Origin: Thermoplasmatota archaeon
Lineage (GTDB): Archaea; Thermoplasmatota; Thermoplasmata; Thermoplasmatales; Thermoplasmataceae
Reading direction: 5' to 3'
DNA length: 64,000 nucleotides
Assembly (NCBI GenBank): GCA_023381355.1
Contig: JAMCUL010000006.1
Coordinates: forward strand, 1-64,000
Shown here: positions 44,018 to 54,489 of the stretch, piece after piece
Layout: each line of letters starts with the position of its first letter
Position numbering within the stretch: the stretch's first letter is position 1
Notes under the pieces: generated by a model
What the model was told of the DNA's origin: nothing
The model's input: the letters and a program-made list of their open reading frames with translations, nothing else
The model's database searches: none
Position numbers and translations under genes: made by a program

Positions 44018-45841
44018 ATGATAGCAATTGAGGAAAAGAAAAAATACCCGGATATCAGATTTGCGTCTGATTTCGAGTTGAGCAAGAATGCGCCATTTAA
44101 GACGGTTGATGAGTTTGTGCAGAGCATGGGACACCTTGTGAATGATGACATGCTCCTGATAAGAGTGACAGAAAGTCTCTGCCCAATATGTGTCGACGAT
44201 GAAAAATTTGATCAGATGAGAATCCCCGCAATTGTATATGAAAACGGTGGAGAAGTCAAGTTAATAAAGGAATGTGCAGAGCACGGAATCACCAAAGAGA
44301 AATACTGGGAAGATTATGAAATGTATGAAGAGGCTAAGAAATGGCAGGATGGAGGAGTGAAGATACTAAATCCCCATGTGGCCTATCTGGAGTCTAAGAT
44401 TGTTTGCCCAACTCACTGTGGACTTTGCGTTAAGCACAAGTCACATACAGGATTGGGAAACGTGGTTGTAACGAACCGCTGTGATCTGTCTTGCTGGTAC
44501 TGTTTCTTCTACGCAAAGGAGAACGAGCCAATATATGAGCCATCCCAGGATCAGGTCAGGATGATGCTCAGAAGAATGAGGAACGAAAAGCCTGTTGGCG
44601 CAAATGCAGTTCAGATAACTGGTGGTGAGCCTACAATCAGAGATGACATACTTGATGTTATCAAAATAGCAAGAGAGGAAGGCTACGAGCATATCCAGCT
44701 GAACACAAACAGTGTCAGGGCTGCATTCGATCCTGACTTTCCGAAGAAGATCAGGGAGGCAGGATCAAATGTTATATACACAAGTTTTGACGGCCCTACG
44801 CCCAGATCAAACCCTAAGAATTTCTGGGAAGTTCCAGCCGCCCTTGAAAACTACAAGAATGCCCCACTTGGTGTCGTCCTTGTTCCCACAGTTATAGGTG
44901 GAATCAACGATATGTACCTTGGTGACATAATAAAGTTTGGGCTTAACAACATAGATGCTGTTAGGGCTGTCAATTTCCAGCCGGTGAGCCTTGTAGGAAG
45001 AATGCCTGACAGGATGAGGGAGAAACAGAGAGTTACCATACCTGGATGCATCAAGAAAATAGAACAGCAGACAGATGGTCTCATTGGAAGGGAAGACTTC
45101 TTCACAGTTCCATCCACGACAAAGATTTCCAACTTCGTTGAACAGCTCAAGGGTAAGGACATGTACAAGCTGTCCATTCACTTTGCCTGCGGTATGGGTA
45201 CCTATCTGTTCAAAGAAGACGACAAGGTAACCCCGATAACGAGGTTCATAGATGTCAGGGGAATGTTCGAATACATTGGAGAACTATCTGACGAGATTAA
45301 AGGCTCCAGCATAAAGACGCTTTCAAAAGCTTCTTCACTTGCAAAGCTTCTAAAGAATATGAAGAGATTCGTGGATTACGAGAAAGCTCCAAAGGACTTC
45401 AGCCTCAAGGATATGATATACAACGCCTTTACCGAGGGAGATTATCATGGTCTCAAGGCCTTCCATTACAAGAGCATGTTCGTCGGCTTCATGCATTTCA
45501 TGGATCCTTACACCTATGATGTTGACAGAGTTGAAAGGTGTGATATACATTACGCCATGCCTGACGGCAGAGTAGTTCCCTTCTGTGCATTCAACGTAAT
45601 TCCAGAACTGTACAGAGATGCAACCCAGAGGAAATATTCAATCCCGGCAAAAACATATGAGGAGAGAACTGGAAAGAACCTGAAGAAGGAGAAGTACTTT
45701 AGGGAGTACACAATGGAAGAGAAGAGATCAATAATTGACTTCTACGAGAGAAGCATAGGAAGAAAACTCTCACAGGACGAAATTGGTCTTAACCTTGAAG
45801 AAGCCATACCGGTTATATCATCCTCAAAGCCCGAGGAATAA
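44018..45841 (+). CDS. tes: Radical SAM tetraether lipid synthase (Tes)
   Basis: The 607-aa enzyme has the radical SAM CX3CX2C motif CDLSCWYC near residue 155, an additional cysteine cluster just before it (CPTHCGLCVKH), an N-terminal CPIC pair and later cysteines (FACGMGTYL, and VVPFCAFNV). GGEPTIRDD is the SAM-binding GGE. This layout is that of the MJ0619/Tes family, which couples the ends of two diether lipids to form membrane-spanning tetraethers, as expected for Thermoplasmatales membranes. AGGTGAT provides a Shine-Dalgarno seven bases before ATG 44018. The gene is monocistronic, with 170 bases of AT-rich promoter sequence upstream. Confidence 0.9.
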   Translation: MIAIEEKKKYPDIRFASDFELSKNAPFKTVDEFVQSMGHLVNDDMLLIRVTESLCPICVDDEKFDQMRIPAIVYENGGEVKLIKECAEHGITKEKYWEDYEMYEEAKKWQDGGVKILNPHVAYLESKIVCPTHCGLCVKHKSHTGLGNVVVTNRCDLSCWYCFFYAKENEPIYEPSQDQVRMMLRRMRNEKPVGANAVQITGGEPTIRDDILDVIKIAREEGYEHIQLNTNSVRAAFDPDFPKKIREAGSNVIYTSFDGPTPRSNPKNFWEVPAALENYKNAPLGVVLVPTVIGGINDMYLGDIIKFGLNNIDAVRAVNFQPVSLVGRMPDRMREKQRVTIPGCIKKIEQQTDGLIGREDFFTVPSTTKISNFVEQLKGKDMYKLSIHFACGMGTYLFKEDDKVTPITRFIDVRGMFEYIGELSDEIKGSSIKTLSKASSLAKLLKNMKRFVDYEKAPKDFSLKDMIYNAFTEGDYHGLKAFHYKSMFVGFMHFMDPYTYDVDRVERCDIHYAMPDGRVVPFCAFNVIPELYRDATQRKYSIPAKTYEERTGKNLKKEKYFREYTMEEKRSIIDFYERSIGRKLSQDEIGLNLEEAIPVISSSKPEE

Positions 45842-45906
45842 ATAACCCATTTTCCCTAAATTTTTTATAAATTTTTAGCATTCTCATACCAGGTTGTTGT
45901 TTTACC

Positions 45907-46308
45907 ATGTTTGAACTGATCGATAATACTGCCGATGTTACAATTAGAGTCACCTACGAGGATATTTTCGACCTTTTTAATTCACTGACGTCTGGATTCA
46001 GATTCCTGATGATCGAAGACCAGGAGCTACAGGGCAATATTGCTGAGACCCACTGTTACACATTTGATTTAAATGAAAAAATATACAGAATGGCTGTGGA
46101 CCTCCTTAACTCGTTTATTTTTGAGTTTGATCTTCTCCACGCCATTCCTTACAGATGTAATGTCAGTGTAGAGCAGAGTACAGTGAAGGTTCTCGTTGAC
46201 TTTCTGATTCTGGAAAATGGTCAAACTCTGGTTAATATTCCTAAGGCCGCAACTTATGCTTCCATGGGAAATATAGCCAAAATGGTAGAAATTACGCTAG
46301 ATGTTTAG
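45907..46308 (+). CDS. Archease
   Basis: The 133-aa protein follows the archease pattern: FELIDNTADVTIRV at the start, a central helical region, and PKAATYASMGNIAKMVEITLDV at the end, where the family has a conserved Lys-Ala-x-Thr-Tyr segment. Archease activates the RtcB RNA ligase in tRNA splicing by helping guanylylation. It is a divergent member: the usual H-TAD start is here NTAD. RtcB is not in the window. TATA-like TTTTTTATAAATTTTT lies about 40 bases upstream. Confidence 0.8.
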   Translation: MFELIDNTADVTIRVTYEDIFDLFNSLTSGFRFLMIEDQELQGNIAETHCYTFDLNEKIYRMAVDLLNSFIFEFDLLHAIPYRCNVSVEQSTVKVLVDFLILENGQTLVNIPKAATYASMGNIAKMVEITLDV

Positions 46309-46360
46309 ATACTCACCCCAAGATTATATTTTTATCTTATAGTAAGATATACCGGATGAA

Positions 46361-46909
46361 ATGACAAATTTAGTTCCTTCAAAACTCTTCTTTACCAGAG
46401 GTGTGGGGAGAGGAGATACAATGCTGAGATCATTTGAGGAGGCCCTCAGGGATGCAGGAATTGCACAATTCAATATTGTGAGCGTGAGTTCTATATTTCC
46501 ACCGGGGGCCACAGTCATAGAGCGGGATGATGGTCTGAAACACCTTTCCCCGGGCCAGATTCTTTTCACTGTCCTGGCTAGGAATGCCTCAAACGAGCTT
46601 AACAGGATGGTTTCATCTGCCATCGGATATGCAATTCCTACAGATAGAAGCAAGTGGGGATATCTAAGTGAACATCACAGTTTTGGAGAAACGGAAAAGA
46701 AGGCAGGTTTTTTTGCTGAAAAGCTTGCAGCTGAAATGCTAGCAAGCACAATGGGCGAGCAGGACCAGTTAAGGTGGAATCCAGAAAGGGAGGAATATAC
46801 CCTTACTGACAGAATTCTCCAAACAAGGAATATTTGCTCAACTGCAATAGTATTGAAGGAGGAGGAGTGGACAACCACTGTTGCGGCCGCTGTACTGATC
46901 CTGGAATGA
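46361..46909 (+). CDS. pdaD: Pyruvoyl-dependent arginine decarboxylase
   Basis: The 182-aa proenzyme contains the self-cleavage site [10 protein letters not shown]; cleavage between Ser43 and Ser44 would create the pyruvoyl group. [20 protein letters not shown] and [22 protein letters not shown] are further family landmarks. It converts arginine to agmatine, the first step of archaeal polyamine synthesis, and complements the AdoMet decarboxylase at 60.1 kb. Its stop overlaps the leuS start (ATGA). A TATA element GATTATATTTTTATC lies ~30 bases upstream, consistent with a short-leader transcript. Confidence 0.93.
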   Translation: MTNLVPSKLFFTRGVGRGDTMLRSFEEALRDAGIAQFNIVSVSSIFPPGATVIERDDGLKHLSPGQILFTVLARNASNELNRMVSSAIGYAIPTDRSKWGYLSEHHSFGETEKKAGFFAEKLAAEMLASTMGEQDQLRWNPEREEYTLTDRILQTRNICSTAIVLKEEEWTTTVAAAVLILE

Positions 46910-49593
46910 TTCCAATGATAGATGAGAAACACTGGCAGGATGAATGGGAAAAATTGGATATGTTTGTATCCAGGAAGGACGGGAGAAAGAAATTCTTCAT
47001 AACCGTTCCATGGCCATACACAAGCGGACCTCTTCATGTTGGACATGGCCGAACATATACAATAGCTGATTTCATCGCCAGGTTTAAGAGACTCATGGGT
47101 TACAATGTACTTTTTCCAATGGGATTTCACGAAAGTGGTACACCTATTGAGGCGATATCAGATAAGCTAAGGAAAAATGACCAAAAGACAGTGGCACTTT
47201 ACCGGAAATATATTGCAGAATATGAAAACAAGGATAATGTAGAGGCTACAATAGAAAAATTCTTTGATCCACAGGAAGTGGCTGATTTCTTTGCAGATAA
47301 GATAATAAAGGATTTCAAGGCGCTAGGTTATTCAATAGACTGGACGAGAACGTTCAGATCTGTTGACGAAAGGTATAAGAAGATGGTTGAATGGCAATTC
47401 AGGAAACTTGATTCTCTTGGTTTTCTGACAAAGGGAAGCCATGCAGTGCTGTATTCCCCGGAGGACGGGAATGCGGTAGGAGAGGACGACATAGAAGATG
47501 GAGATACAAACAAGGTTTCTATTGAGGAATTTGTTACAGTTCTTTTCAAGGGCAAGCATTTCTACCTCGCAGCATCTTCCCTAAGGCCGGAAACAATATA
47601 CGGAATAACAAATCTTTGGATAAACCAGAAGGCAAAATATGTAATTCTCAAGATTAATGGTAAGAAGGTTGTTATGACAAGAGAAGCGTCTGAAAAATAT
47701 GCGTATCAGAACAGAAAAATTGAAATTATTGGGAATTGTAAACTGAGTGAAATAATAGAGGATGAATATGATGTCCCTCTTTCCGGGAAGAAGGTGAAGG
47801 CGTACCTTAACGATGAAATAGATCCCGATCATGCGACTGGGGTCGTTTATTCTGTTCCCGGGCACTCAGTAAAGGATTATTATTACCTGGAAAAGCTTGG
47901 AATTGCCACAGAAATGGATACTATGATAGAAATTGGCGGCAAGAATACAAATGTACGGGAATATCTGGATAAGTACCAGGATCTTGAACAGGCCAATGCA
48001 GATCTCTACAGGGACGAGTATTACTCGGGCAAAGTCAGGAAGGGGATACCTGAAATTGAGGGAATTTCCGTAAAGGAAGCAAGGGAAATAATAAAGAAAA
48101 GACTCATAAATGAGGATCTTGCGTTTATTTTCCTCGAGACTACACGCAAGGCCAGGACGCGAAATGGGGGAAAGGTCGTAGTTTCAGTGATTGATGATCA
48201 GTGGTTTATTGATTATTCAAACAAAAAGTGGAAAGAAGAAACCAGAAAACACGTTAAGGACATGGATTTCCAGCCCGATTTCTACAAAAAGAACATGCTT
48301 GATATTGTTGACTGGATTGCTGAAAGGGCATGTGCAAGAAGAAGGGGACTCGGGACAGAATTGCCAATGGACAGGAGCTGGGTCATAGAATCTCTCTCAG
48401 ATTCTACAATTTATCCCGCATTCTATACCATGTCACCATTCATAAGGGATGCAAACCAGCTGAATGATGACTTTTTTGATATGATTTTTGATGCGTCAAA
48501 TCCAAATCCTGCCGAATCTGAATATAAAGAAGCCGCTGAGGAATTCAGGTACTGGTACGGAGTTGATCAGAGGATTACATCGAGCCCGCACATGTCCAAT
48601 CACCTTATCTTCTACATAATGAATCATGTAGCGTTGTTTAATAATCAATACTGGCCAAAGGGAATAACAATCTCTGGTACGGTTATATCCAACGGGGCTA
48701 AAATATCAAAGAGCAAGGGGAACGGCATTTCGCTACTTGATGTTGTTCGTATATACGGTGCCGATTTGTTCAGAATGTATGTTGCTGTAAATTCTGATGT
48801 TCCGTCTTCATTAGACTGGAACGAGAAGGATGTTGCAGTAATAAGGAACAAATATGAAGAGCTGTGTTCAGTGCTTGATGAAGCCTCGACAGGATCACGG
48901 GAATGTAAAGGAGTTGAATACGAGTTATTCCTCTCAAAATTTGCTCTTCACCATGAAAAGTTCATAGAGAAAATGGAAAAATTATCTGTGCGCGATGCAT
49001 ATATCGAGATAATTTATGAGGTCCTGAACGATCTTTCAGAGTTAAGGAACATGGGCGGAAACCCCACAGATGCTACCAGGAAGATTTCCAGGGATTGGTT
49101 ACAGATGCTATCCTGTGTTATTCCCCACACATGTGAACATTTCTGGAAGAAGTTTGGATTTGAAGGATACGTAAGTAAAAGTATTTTAAGCGACAGCAGG
49201 GTGAACGCAGATGAACTTAATCTTATCAGGGAGTGGAAATACTGCCAGGGTATTATTGCTGATGTAAGATCCATCGAAAAAGTCACGAAAATAAAGGCGA
49301 GAAAGGTGGAGATAATCATGGCAGACAGGATAATGTACGAGGATGCAGAGAAGATTTTACATAATGACTACAATGTGAAAAGAAAAGGTGCAATACAGGC
49401 CATCAAGAGGATGCAAAACAAACTTTCCCTTGAACTAGATGAAGCGGGCGCCCTGACCAGATTCCAGAAAATCGTGGAAAGAATCACGGGCTGGAGTATA
49501 TCAACAAGGGTATTTATTGAGACAGACAATAAAATGCCCCTCCCGGGCAGGCCAGTTATAAATATAGAAGGTGATAGAAATGACAATGATTAA
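46906..49593 (+). CDS. leuS: Leucyl-tRNA synthetase
   Basis: The ORF-track start (46834) lies inside pdaD. ATG 46906 overlaps the pdaD stop (ATGA) and gives an 895-aa archaeal-type LeuRS starting [19 protein letters not shown] 46915 is an alternative. The class I signatures are HVGHGRTYT (HIGH-like) and [11 protein letters not shown] (KMSKS), and the archaeal region [18 protein letters not shown] is present. A CP1 editing domain occupies the middle. The C-terminus overlaps the following aldolase/SDR gene by 14 bases. Confidence 0.94.
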   Translation: MIPMIDEKHWQDEWEKLDMFVSRKDGRKKFFITVPWPYTSGPLHVGHGRTYTIADFIARFKRLMGYNVLFPMGFHESGTPIEAISDKLRKNDQKTVALYRKYIAEYENKDNVEATIEKFFDPQEVADFFADKIIKDFKALGYSIDWTRTFRSVDERYKKMVEWQFRKLDSLGFLTKGSHAVLYSPEDGNAVGEDDIEDGDTNKVSIEEFVTVLFKGKHFYLAASSLRPETIYGITNLWINQKAKYVILKINGKKVVMTREASEKYAYQNRKIEIIGNCKLSEIIEDEYDVPLSGKKVKAYLNDEIDPDHATGVVYSVPGHSVKDYYYLEKLGIATEMDTMIEIGGKNTNVREYLDKYQDLEQANADLYRDEYYSGKVRKGIPEIEGISVKEAREIIKKRLINEDLAFIFLETTRKARTRNGGKVVVSVIDDQWFIDYSNKKWKEETRKHVKDMDFQPDFYKKNMLDIVDWIAERACARRRGLGTELPMDRSWVIESLSDSTIYPAFYTMSPFIRDANQLNDDFFDMIFDASNPNPAESEYKEAAEEFRYWYGVDQRITSSPHMSNHLIFYIMNHVALFNNQYWPKGITISGTVISNGAKISKSKGNGISLLDVVRIYGADLFRMYVAVNSDVPSSLDWNEKDVAVIRNKYEELCSVLDEASTGSRECKGVEYELFLSKFALHHEKFIEKMEKLSVRDAYIEIIYEVLNDLSELRNMGGNPTDATRKISRDWLQMLSCVIPHTCEHFWKKFGFEGYVSKSILSDSRVNADELNLIREWKYCQGIIADVRSIEKVTKIKARKVEIIMADRIMYEDAEKILHNDYNVKRKGAIQAIKRMQNKLSLELDEAGALTRFQKIVERITGWSISTRVFIETDNKMPLPGRPVINIEGDRNDND

Positions 49594-51517
49594 TGACAGG
49601 ATTGTGACAGCCAGGAAGCTTGGTAGTGACATGGACCTTGTTCTTCATGGCGGCGGAAATGCAAGTGTTAAGGTTGTGGAAATTGACCATGCAGGAAGAG
49701 AAGTTAAAACCTTGAGAGTGAAAGGAAGTGGGTCTGATATGGCCACTATAAATGAGAAAGGATTCACTGGCCTGAGAATGGAGGATCTGACTCTGGCAAA
49801 GGACATTGAGAGGATGAGTGATCTTGAAATGATGGACTACCTGAGGAAGAGCATGCTGGATCCTTCAGAACCGGCTCCATCTGTAGAAAGCTTTCTCCAC
49901 GCATTCATTCCTTATACATTTGTTGACCATACACATTCTGATTTTATCCTTATGCTGACAAATTCTTCAATGCAGGATAGCGATATCAAGAAAATACTTG
50001 GAAATGTTGTTGTTGTCCCATATATTCCACCGGGCTTCACCCTTGCCAGGGAAATACTCAAGATAATGAATGTGATGACGCCAGACGTAGAGGGAATTGT
50101 ACTCAAAAAACACGGCCTCTTTACATTCGGCGAGACTGCAGAAGAGAGTTATGGTAAGCATATACGGATAGTAGAAAGAGCAAAAAAATACATCAGCGAT
50201 AAACTTGGCTCTATTGATCTGGAAACAATATATGATAAAGACAGCACGTTCAGCAGAATAATCCCTGAAATAAGAGGTATTCTTTCGTCAAAATACAGGA
50301 AGACAGTCTTCGTGGATACCGGTGAGCAAGCCCTGGCTATAAGCAGATCCAGGGAGGCGGAGGTATTCGTGGAAAGTGGTCCTGCCACACCGGATATGCT
50401 GATAAGGACAAAATACGACTACCTCTATCTTAAGGATGAAAAAAACTATCCAGAGGAGATTGAAAAATTCAAGAATAAATATGAGAAGGAATACAGTGAA
50501 TACGTAAATGGGTTCAAGATGCACGATCCATATCCGACAATAATTGTAATGCGAGGGTATGGAATCCTGACTGCATCAAGAACAATAAGTGAATGCAGGA
50601 TCATCAGGGACCAGTTTGTCCACTCCATTCGTGTAAACACAGCGGCATCAAGGCTAGGCAAACAGGAATTCATAACCAGAAAAGAAGCCTATGACATGGA
50701 ATACTGGCCACTGGAAGAGGCAAAACTCAAGAAGTTTGTACCGAGGAAGAATGAGGGAAGCATAGCCCTGGTTACAGGAGCAGCTAATGGAATAGGGCTT
50801 GAGGCCATGAAGAAACTTTCAGAAACTGGTGCTAATGTTGTTGCGGCTGATCTGGACGAGAAAGTTCTGAATATGGCAAGTGAGGTGGCAGAGAAAACAA
50901 AGACAAGGACAGAAGGTTACGTGATAGACCTCTCAAACAGCGGGCAGGTTGAGAGGATGATGGTATATATTGAGCAGAAATTTGGCGGAATTGACATCGT
51001 GTTTCAGAATGCAGGTATACTGAAGTCCGAATATATAGAAGAGATAAAACTTGAAACGCTGATGAAGCACCTTGAAATAAATTCAATTGCCCCTTTCATA
51101 ATATCCCAGAAAGCTTTCAACATAATGAGAAGACAGGGAACAGGAGGCAATTTTGTTTTCAACATTACCAAGAACCTCACTCATCCAGGTCCTGGGATGA
51201 TTTCCTATGGGACCAGCAAAGCATTCTCTGCACAGCTGTGCCATTATATAGCGAAAGAGGGTGGCAGGTACGGAATCAGGTCTAATATTATTAACCCGGA
51301 CAAAATCTTCAGGAATTCAAGGATATGGGATAATGGAGTGCTGGAATCAAGAGCAAGGGCGAAGGGAATCACGGAGGAGGAATACAAGAAGGGAAATCTA
51401 TTGAGGAGGGAGGTTCTTCCTGAACACGTTGCAAACATGCTCCTTTCTATGATCGATGAGGATATTTTTGGTGCGACCACCGATGCAATGGTTCCAGTTG
51501 ATGGCGGGATATTATAA
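49580..51517 (+). CDS. Bifunctional class II aldolase / short-chain dehydrogenase
   Basis: The 645-aa protein is a two-domain fusion. Residues ~1-370 are class II aldolase/adducin-like (FVDHTHSDFIL histidines, VEGIVLKKHGLFTFG). Residues ~390-640 are an SDR domain with GAANGIG, FQNAGIL and YGTSK. The architecture matches the RhaD/SDR family used in L-rhamnose or related deoxy-sugar catabolism (aldolase plus lactaldehyde or ketose oxidation). In the SDR domain the residue normally Ser (13 before the Tyr) reads Thr (FNITKNLTHPG). The start ATG 49580 follows GAAGGTG. Substrate not determined. Confidence 0.85.
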   Translation: MTMINDRIVTARKLGSDMDLVLHGGGNASVKVVEIDHAGREVKTLRVKGSGSDMATINEKGFTGLRMEDLTLAKDIERMSDLEMMDYLRKSMLDPSEPAPSVESFLHAFIPYTFVDHTHSDFILMLTNSSMQDSDIKKILGNVVVVPYIPPGFTLAREILKIMNVMTPDVEGIVLKKHGLFTFGETAEESYGKHIRIVERAKKYISDKLGSIDLETIYDKDSTFSRIIPEIRGILSSKYRKTVFVDTGEQALAISRSREAEVFVESGPATPDMLIRTKYDYLYLKDEKNYPEEIEKFKNKYEKEYSEYVNGFKMHDPYPTIIVMRGYGILTASRTISECRIIRDQFVHSIRVNTAASRLGKQEFITRKEAYDMEYWPLEEAKLKKFVPRKNEGSIALVTGAANGIGLEAMKKLSETGANVVAADLDEKVLNMASEVAEKTKTRTEGYVIDLSNSGQVERMMVYIEQKFGGIDIVFQNAGILKSEYIEEIKLETLMKHLEINSIAPFIISQKAFNIMRRQGTGGNFVFNITKNLTHPGPGMISYGTSKAFSAQLCHYIAKEGGRYGIRSNIINPDKIFRNSRIWDNGVLESRARAKGITEEEYKKGNLLRREVLPEHVANMLLSMIDEDIFGATTDAMVPVDGGIL

Positions 51518-52477
51518 GAAATGTCTCAATATTTTAAGATAATCTGGTTTAATGCCAAAGTTCTTCAATTCCTTCATGGCATGCCTTGCCGCCATTATAT
51601 TTCCTGCAGTCAGTGTCTTGCCGGACTGGATATTTGAGACCAGGGTAGAAATCAACTTGAAATTTTGCATCCTCTTCATCACTGAATCCGTGTATTTTAT
51701 GGAAATTTCATGAATATCTTCTGTACTGCTGACTATGTTGAAAAACTTCTCAGCATTTTCAATGGCCGGAACTATCCCCTCACCGAGCAAGGGCGATATG
51801 TATCCTATGCTTTCCCCAATACCTATAACGTTCCCACTGATTATCTCACCGATAGTTGGCGCCATCCTTATTTTCCTTGAAAGGATAGATGTACCATTAA
51901 ACTGGGCCAGGTAGGATCGAACCTCACCAAGATCCACTCCCCCTGCCCCTATGTGATACCGATCACCCAGTGGAAATGACCAGAAATACCCCCTTCCTCT
52001 CCTGAAAAAATTGAAGTAAAAACCATCATATGGTGAGGATTTACATACCTTCTCGATTGCAAACATCGTTTGATCAGACTGGACCTTGCCAAGATATGCT
52101 CTTGATATTCCTGTACAGTCCAGAATAACTGAGTTCCTGTCATTTATCATACCTCTCTGATAGGGCATGCCGCCTCTCATCAGTAGCTCCATCTTCATCT
52201 TATTGATTGTACTGAGCCCATTCTGCAAAAACTCCGTCTTTTCAAAGTTATTTCCTGAAATCCATATCCTACCTGTATCTACTTCGGCTATTTCATCAAA
52301 TGAGATTGAAAGCTTTTTCAGATAAGGATCTATTGAATTCCTGTTTGTAGCAAATCCACATGGTATATAGAAATTAGGTCTCTTTGGGTCATATATTTCA
52401 ACATCAAACCCGGAAGCTTTCATTCTTCCAAAGAGATACGATCCGGCAACACCTGCTCCGCCTATTTTCCAAGACAC
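51512..52477 (-). CDS. Geranylgeranyl reductase family flavoprotein
   Basis: The 321-aa FAD protein has an N-terminal dinucleotide-binding GGAGVAGSYL and the substrate-site motif GRGYFWSFPLG (YxWxFP-like). IPCGFAT near residue 40 and GIGESIGYISPLLGEGI (FAD-binding) also match. Members reduce the isoprenoid double bonds of archaeal ether lipids. At 321 aa it is shorter than typical 390-450-aa GGRs and the first dinucleotide motif begins almost at the N-terminus. It converges with the aldolase/SDR gene (6-base overlap). Confidence 0.87.
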   Translation of the reverse strand: MSWKIGGAGVAGSYLFGRMKASGFDVEIYDPKRPNFYIPCGFATNRNSIDPYLKKLSISFDEIAEVDTGRIWISGNNFEKTEFLQNGLSTINKMKMELLMRGGMPYQRGMINDRNSVILDCTGISRAYLGKVQSDQTMFAIEKVCKSSPYDGFYFNFFRRGRGYFWSFPLGDRYHIGAGGVDLGEVRSYLAQFNGTSILSRKIRMAPTIGEIISGNVIGIGESIGYISPLLGEGIVPAIENAEKFFNIVSSTEDIHEISIKYTDSVMKRMQNFKLISTLVSNIQSGKTLTAGNIMAARHAMKELKNFGIKPDYLKILRHFL

Positions 52478-52536
52478 GGGGTATTATTGCTGGCTTTTTT
52501 AATTACTTTTCTTAAATCGGGAATGAAAAGCAATAC

Positions 52537-52552
52537 CAAAAAACATATAGAT
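52537..52552 (+). promoter_or_regulatory. TATA-box promoter of truA
   Basis: ACCAAAAAACATATAGATATATTA is centred about 26 bases before ATG 52565, and no Shine-Dalgarno is present. This supports a leaderless truA mRNA and rejects the longer ORF-track start at 52487, which lies upstream of the promoter. Confidence 0.45.
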
Positions 52553-52564
52553 ATATTAACTGCA

Positions 52565-53344
52565 ATGGGCATGGGAAGATTGCTCATTGCATTTTCTTAC
52601 GATGGTACAAGATTCACCGGGTTTCAGAGAGGAAATGGAGAAAGAAGTGTGGAAGGATCAATAAATCAATGCGTTGCTGAATTCGACCTTGGATCGAAGA
52701 TAAGATGTGCGTCGAGGACGGATAGAAATGTGTCAGCCCTGAATAATTTCATGACAGTTGATACAGTAAAGAAGCCTGAAAATATACTTGGTATACTTAA
52801 TTCACATATTTCAGGGGCAGTCTTTCATTCATATTCGCCAGTCGATGAGAAATTCAATGTCAGGCACAGTGTTAGAAAGACCTATGCCTACATACTCTCA
52901 CCCGGTTCTTATCCGGAATCTGGACTCATGAATACACTGAAGAAATTCGAGGGCCAACATGATTTTGCTCATTTTTCAAGGCCAGAGGGAAAACCAACGG
53001 TAAGAACCATTGACAGGATCTGGCTATCAGAGATTTCTGGGTTCCCTGCAATATTCTTCATGGCCAGCGGTTTCCTGTGGAATCAGATCAGGTTTATCAT
53101 GGGTTATGCACTGAACAGACGGGAGGATCAGGGAGATCCTTTCCTGGATGATCTGAGGATACTTGCTCCCCCCCACAACCTCATTCTTGTTGACATTACA
53201 TATGAGAATGTAAATTTGAAACCATTCAGGAGTGGTTCTGTATCCAGGAGGGTATATCTTGAAAGGGAGAGGATGAGGAATTCATATATATTCTACAATG
53301 AGCTGAACATCATTACCCGTAAAAGTTCCACAGATGATTTATAA
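52565..53344 (+). CDS. truA: tRNA pseudouridine synthase TruA
   Basis: ATG 52565 (or 52571) fits the family start MGRLLIAFSYDGTRFTGFQRG. The catalytic aspartate is in CASRTDRNVSAL. FNVRHSVRKTYAYIL, FEGQHDFAHFS and GFLWNQIRFIMGYAL are further TruA landmarks. It makes pseudouridine at positions 38-40 of tRNA anticodon stems. Length (259 aa) is normal. The ORF-track version adds 26 codons spanning the promoter, so it is rejected. Confidence 0.92.
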   Translation: MGMGRLLIAFSYDGTRFTGFQRGNGERSVEGSINQCVAEFDLGSKIRCASRTDRNVSALNNFMTVDTVKKPENILGILNSHISGAVFHSYSPVDEKFNVRHSVRKTYAYILSPGSYPESGLMNTLKKFEGQHDFAHFSRPEGKPTVRTIDRIWLSEISGFPAIFFMASGFLWNQIRFIMGYALNRREDQGDPFLDDLRILAPPHNLILVDITYENVNLKPFRSGSVSRRVYLERERMRNSYIFYNELNIITRKSSTDDL

Positions 53345-53365
53345 ATAAGGAATACATGGAATTGT

Positions 53366-54085
53366 ATGGGATTCCTGGAAGATTATTTTAATGAAAAGCT
53401 GTTTGTTGTTTCTGGGGTGGGTACAGGCCAGGGGTTATCCACTGTGAAATTGCTATCAGCCATGGGCGCACATGTGATTGCACTTTCAAGGCATGGTAGA
53501 AGTGTTACTACCTGTGAGGATGAAATGAGGAATGTTGACTTCCAGATCATGGATGCAACCTCGGAGGAAAGTATTGAGTTATTTGCAGGCAGATTGCGCA
53601 AGGAAGACAGGATTATTGACGGTATTGTTAACAATACAGGAATATGGGAACCTTCTGAGGAGAAGAATGTCTCTCCGGGAAAGGTAACCGAGTTCTTCAA
53701 ATCAAACACCTTGAGCCAGTATAATGTGATTTACCACATGATACCCCTTGTAAGAAGAGGCGGGTCAGTAGTGAATATAGGGGCCGCAAGAAGCCTGTTC
53801 AGCGGAAATCATTCTGCATACACGATCTCAAAATTTGCCATTGAGGAGGTCACAAGAAGCTTTGCATCAGAATACCTGAAGCATGGCGTAAGAGTAAATG
53901 CCATACTTCCCGGTTCGATCTCCAAGGAAGACAACTTTTCAACAGTATTTCCCTTCAATTTCAACGAGAAGGGAAGCGCAATGGACCCACTTAACATTTC
54001 ATATATCACGGCTTTTTTACTGTCCCCAATGTCTCATGCCATAAACGGTCAGTGCATTTCAGCAGATAGGGGAGTCAATATCTAA
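53366..54085 (+). CDS. Short-chain dehydrogenase/reductase
   Basis: The 239-aa SDR has GVGTGQGLST (cofactor loop), NNTG (NNAG variant), and the active-site YTISK. At the position of the catalytic Ser the sequence is NIGAARSLFSG, so the expected Ser is Gly, with another Ser four residues on. The enzyme may therefore be atypical or use a shifted Ser. C-terminal ADRGVNI matches SDR ends. It starts 20 bases after truA; the gene-poor IS110 region follows. Confidence 0.82.
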   Translation: MGFLEDYFNEKLFVVSGVGTGQGLSTVKLLSAMGAHVIALSRHGRSVTTCEDEMRNVDFQIMDATSEESIELFAGRLRKEDRIIDGIVNNTGIWEPSEEKNVSPGKVTEFFKSNTLSQYNVIYHMIPLVRRGGSVVNIGAARSLFSGNHSAYTISKFAIEEVTRSFASEYLKHGVRVNAILPGSISKEDNFSTVFPFNFNEKGSAMDPLNISYITAFLLSPMSHAINGQCISADRGVNI

Positions 54086-54489
54086 TCATATCCATGTTCC
54101 CTTTATCGCAGACTCTCAGGTATCACAAGCCGGCTTTGTGTGTTTCTTAGATTTCATTCAGGCTTTCGCTATTTCATCCTTTTCCTCGAGACTGACTTTT
54201 TCTATTATCCTGATCGTTACAAACTGGTATTTTGATCGGTCATCACACCTTTTTGTGAGTTGTTACTAAGGAAATCTCACAGGTGATAAGGAAATAACGG
54301 AATTATCCCTACATTGATGATCTCGCGGATGAAAATACATCCTGGAAGTTGAATGTAACTCAGATAAAATAGGATTGTATCTTCGTTGCACACAATAAAG
54401 CCCGAAATGCCAAACGAATAAAACCGGGCAGGAGATATAATCTTATTCGTTAGTTGAAAACATGTCATAATGAGCATTCCCGGAAATGA
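54086..54489. other. Intergenic stretch without intact genes
   Basis: No gene of convincing length is present. On the minus strand, a short open piece ending at TGA near 54156 reads DDRSKYQFVTIRIIEKVSLEE and on to KDEIAKA; it looks coding-like but lacks a start and is unassigned. A decayed transposase follows. Together with the SDR end, this suggests an old insertion site. Confidence 0.35.

Noticed and set aside
46675-47130. 151-aa minus-strand ORF over pdaD/leuS
   Set aside because: Antisense to two secure genes, including the LeuRS HIGH region.
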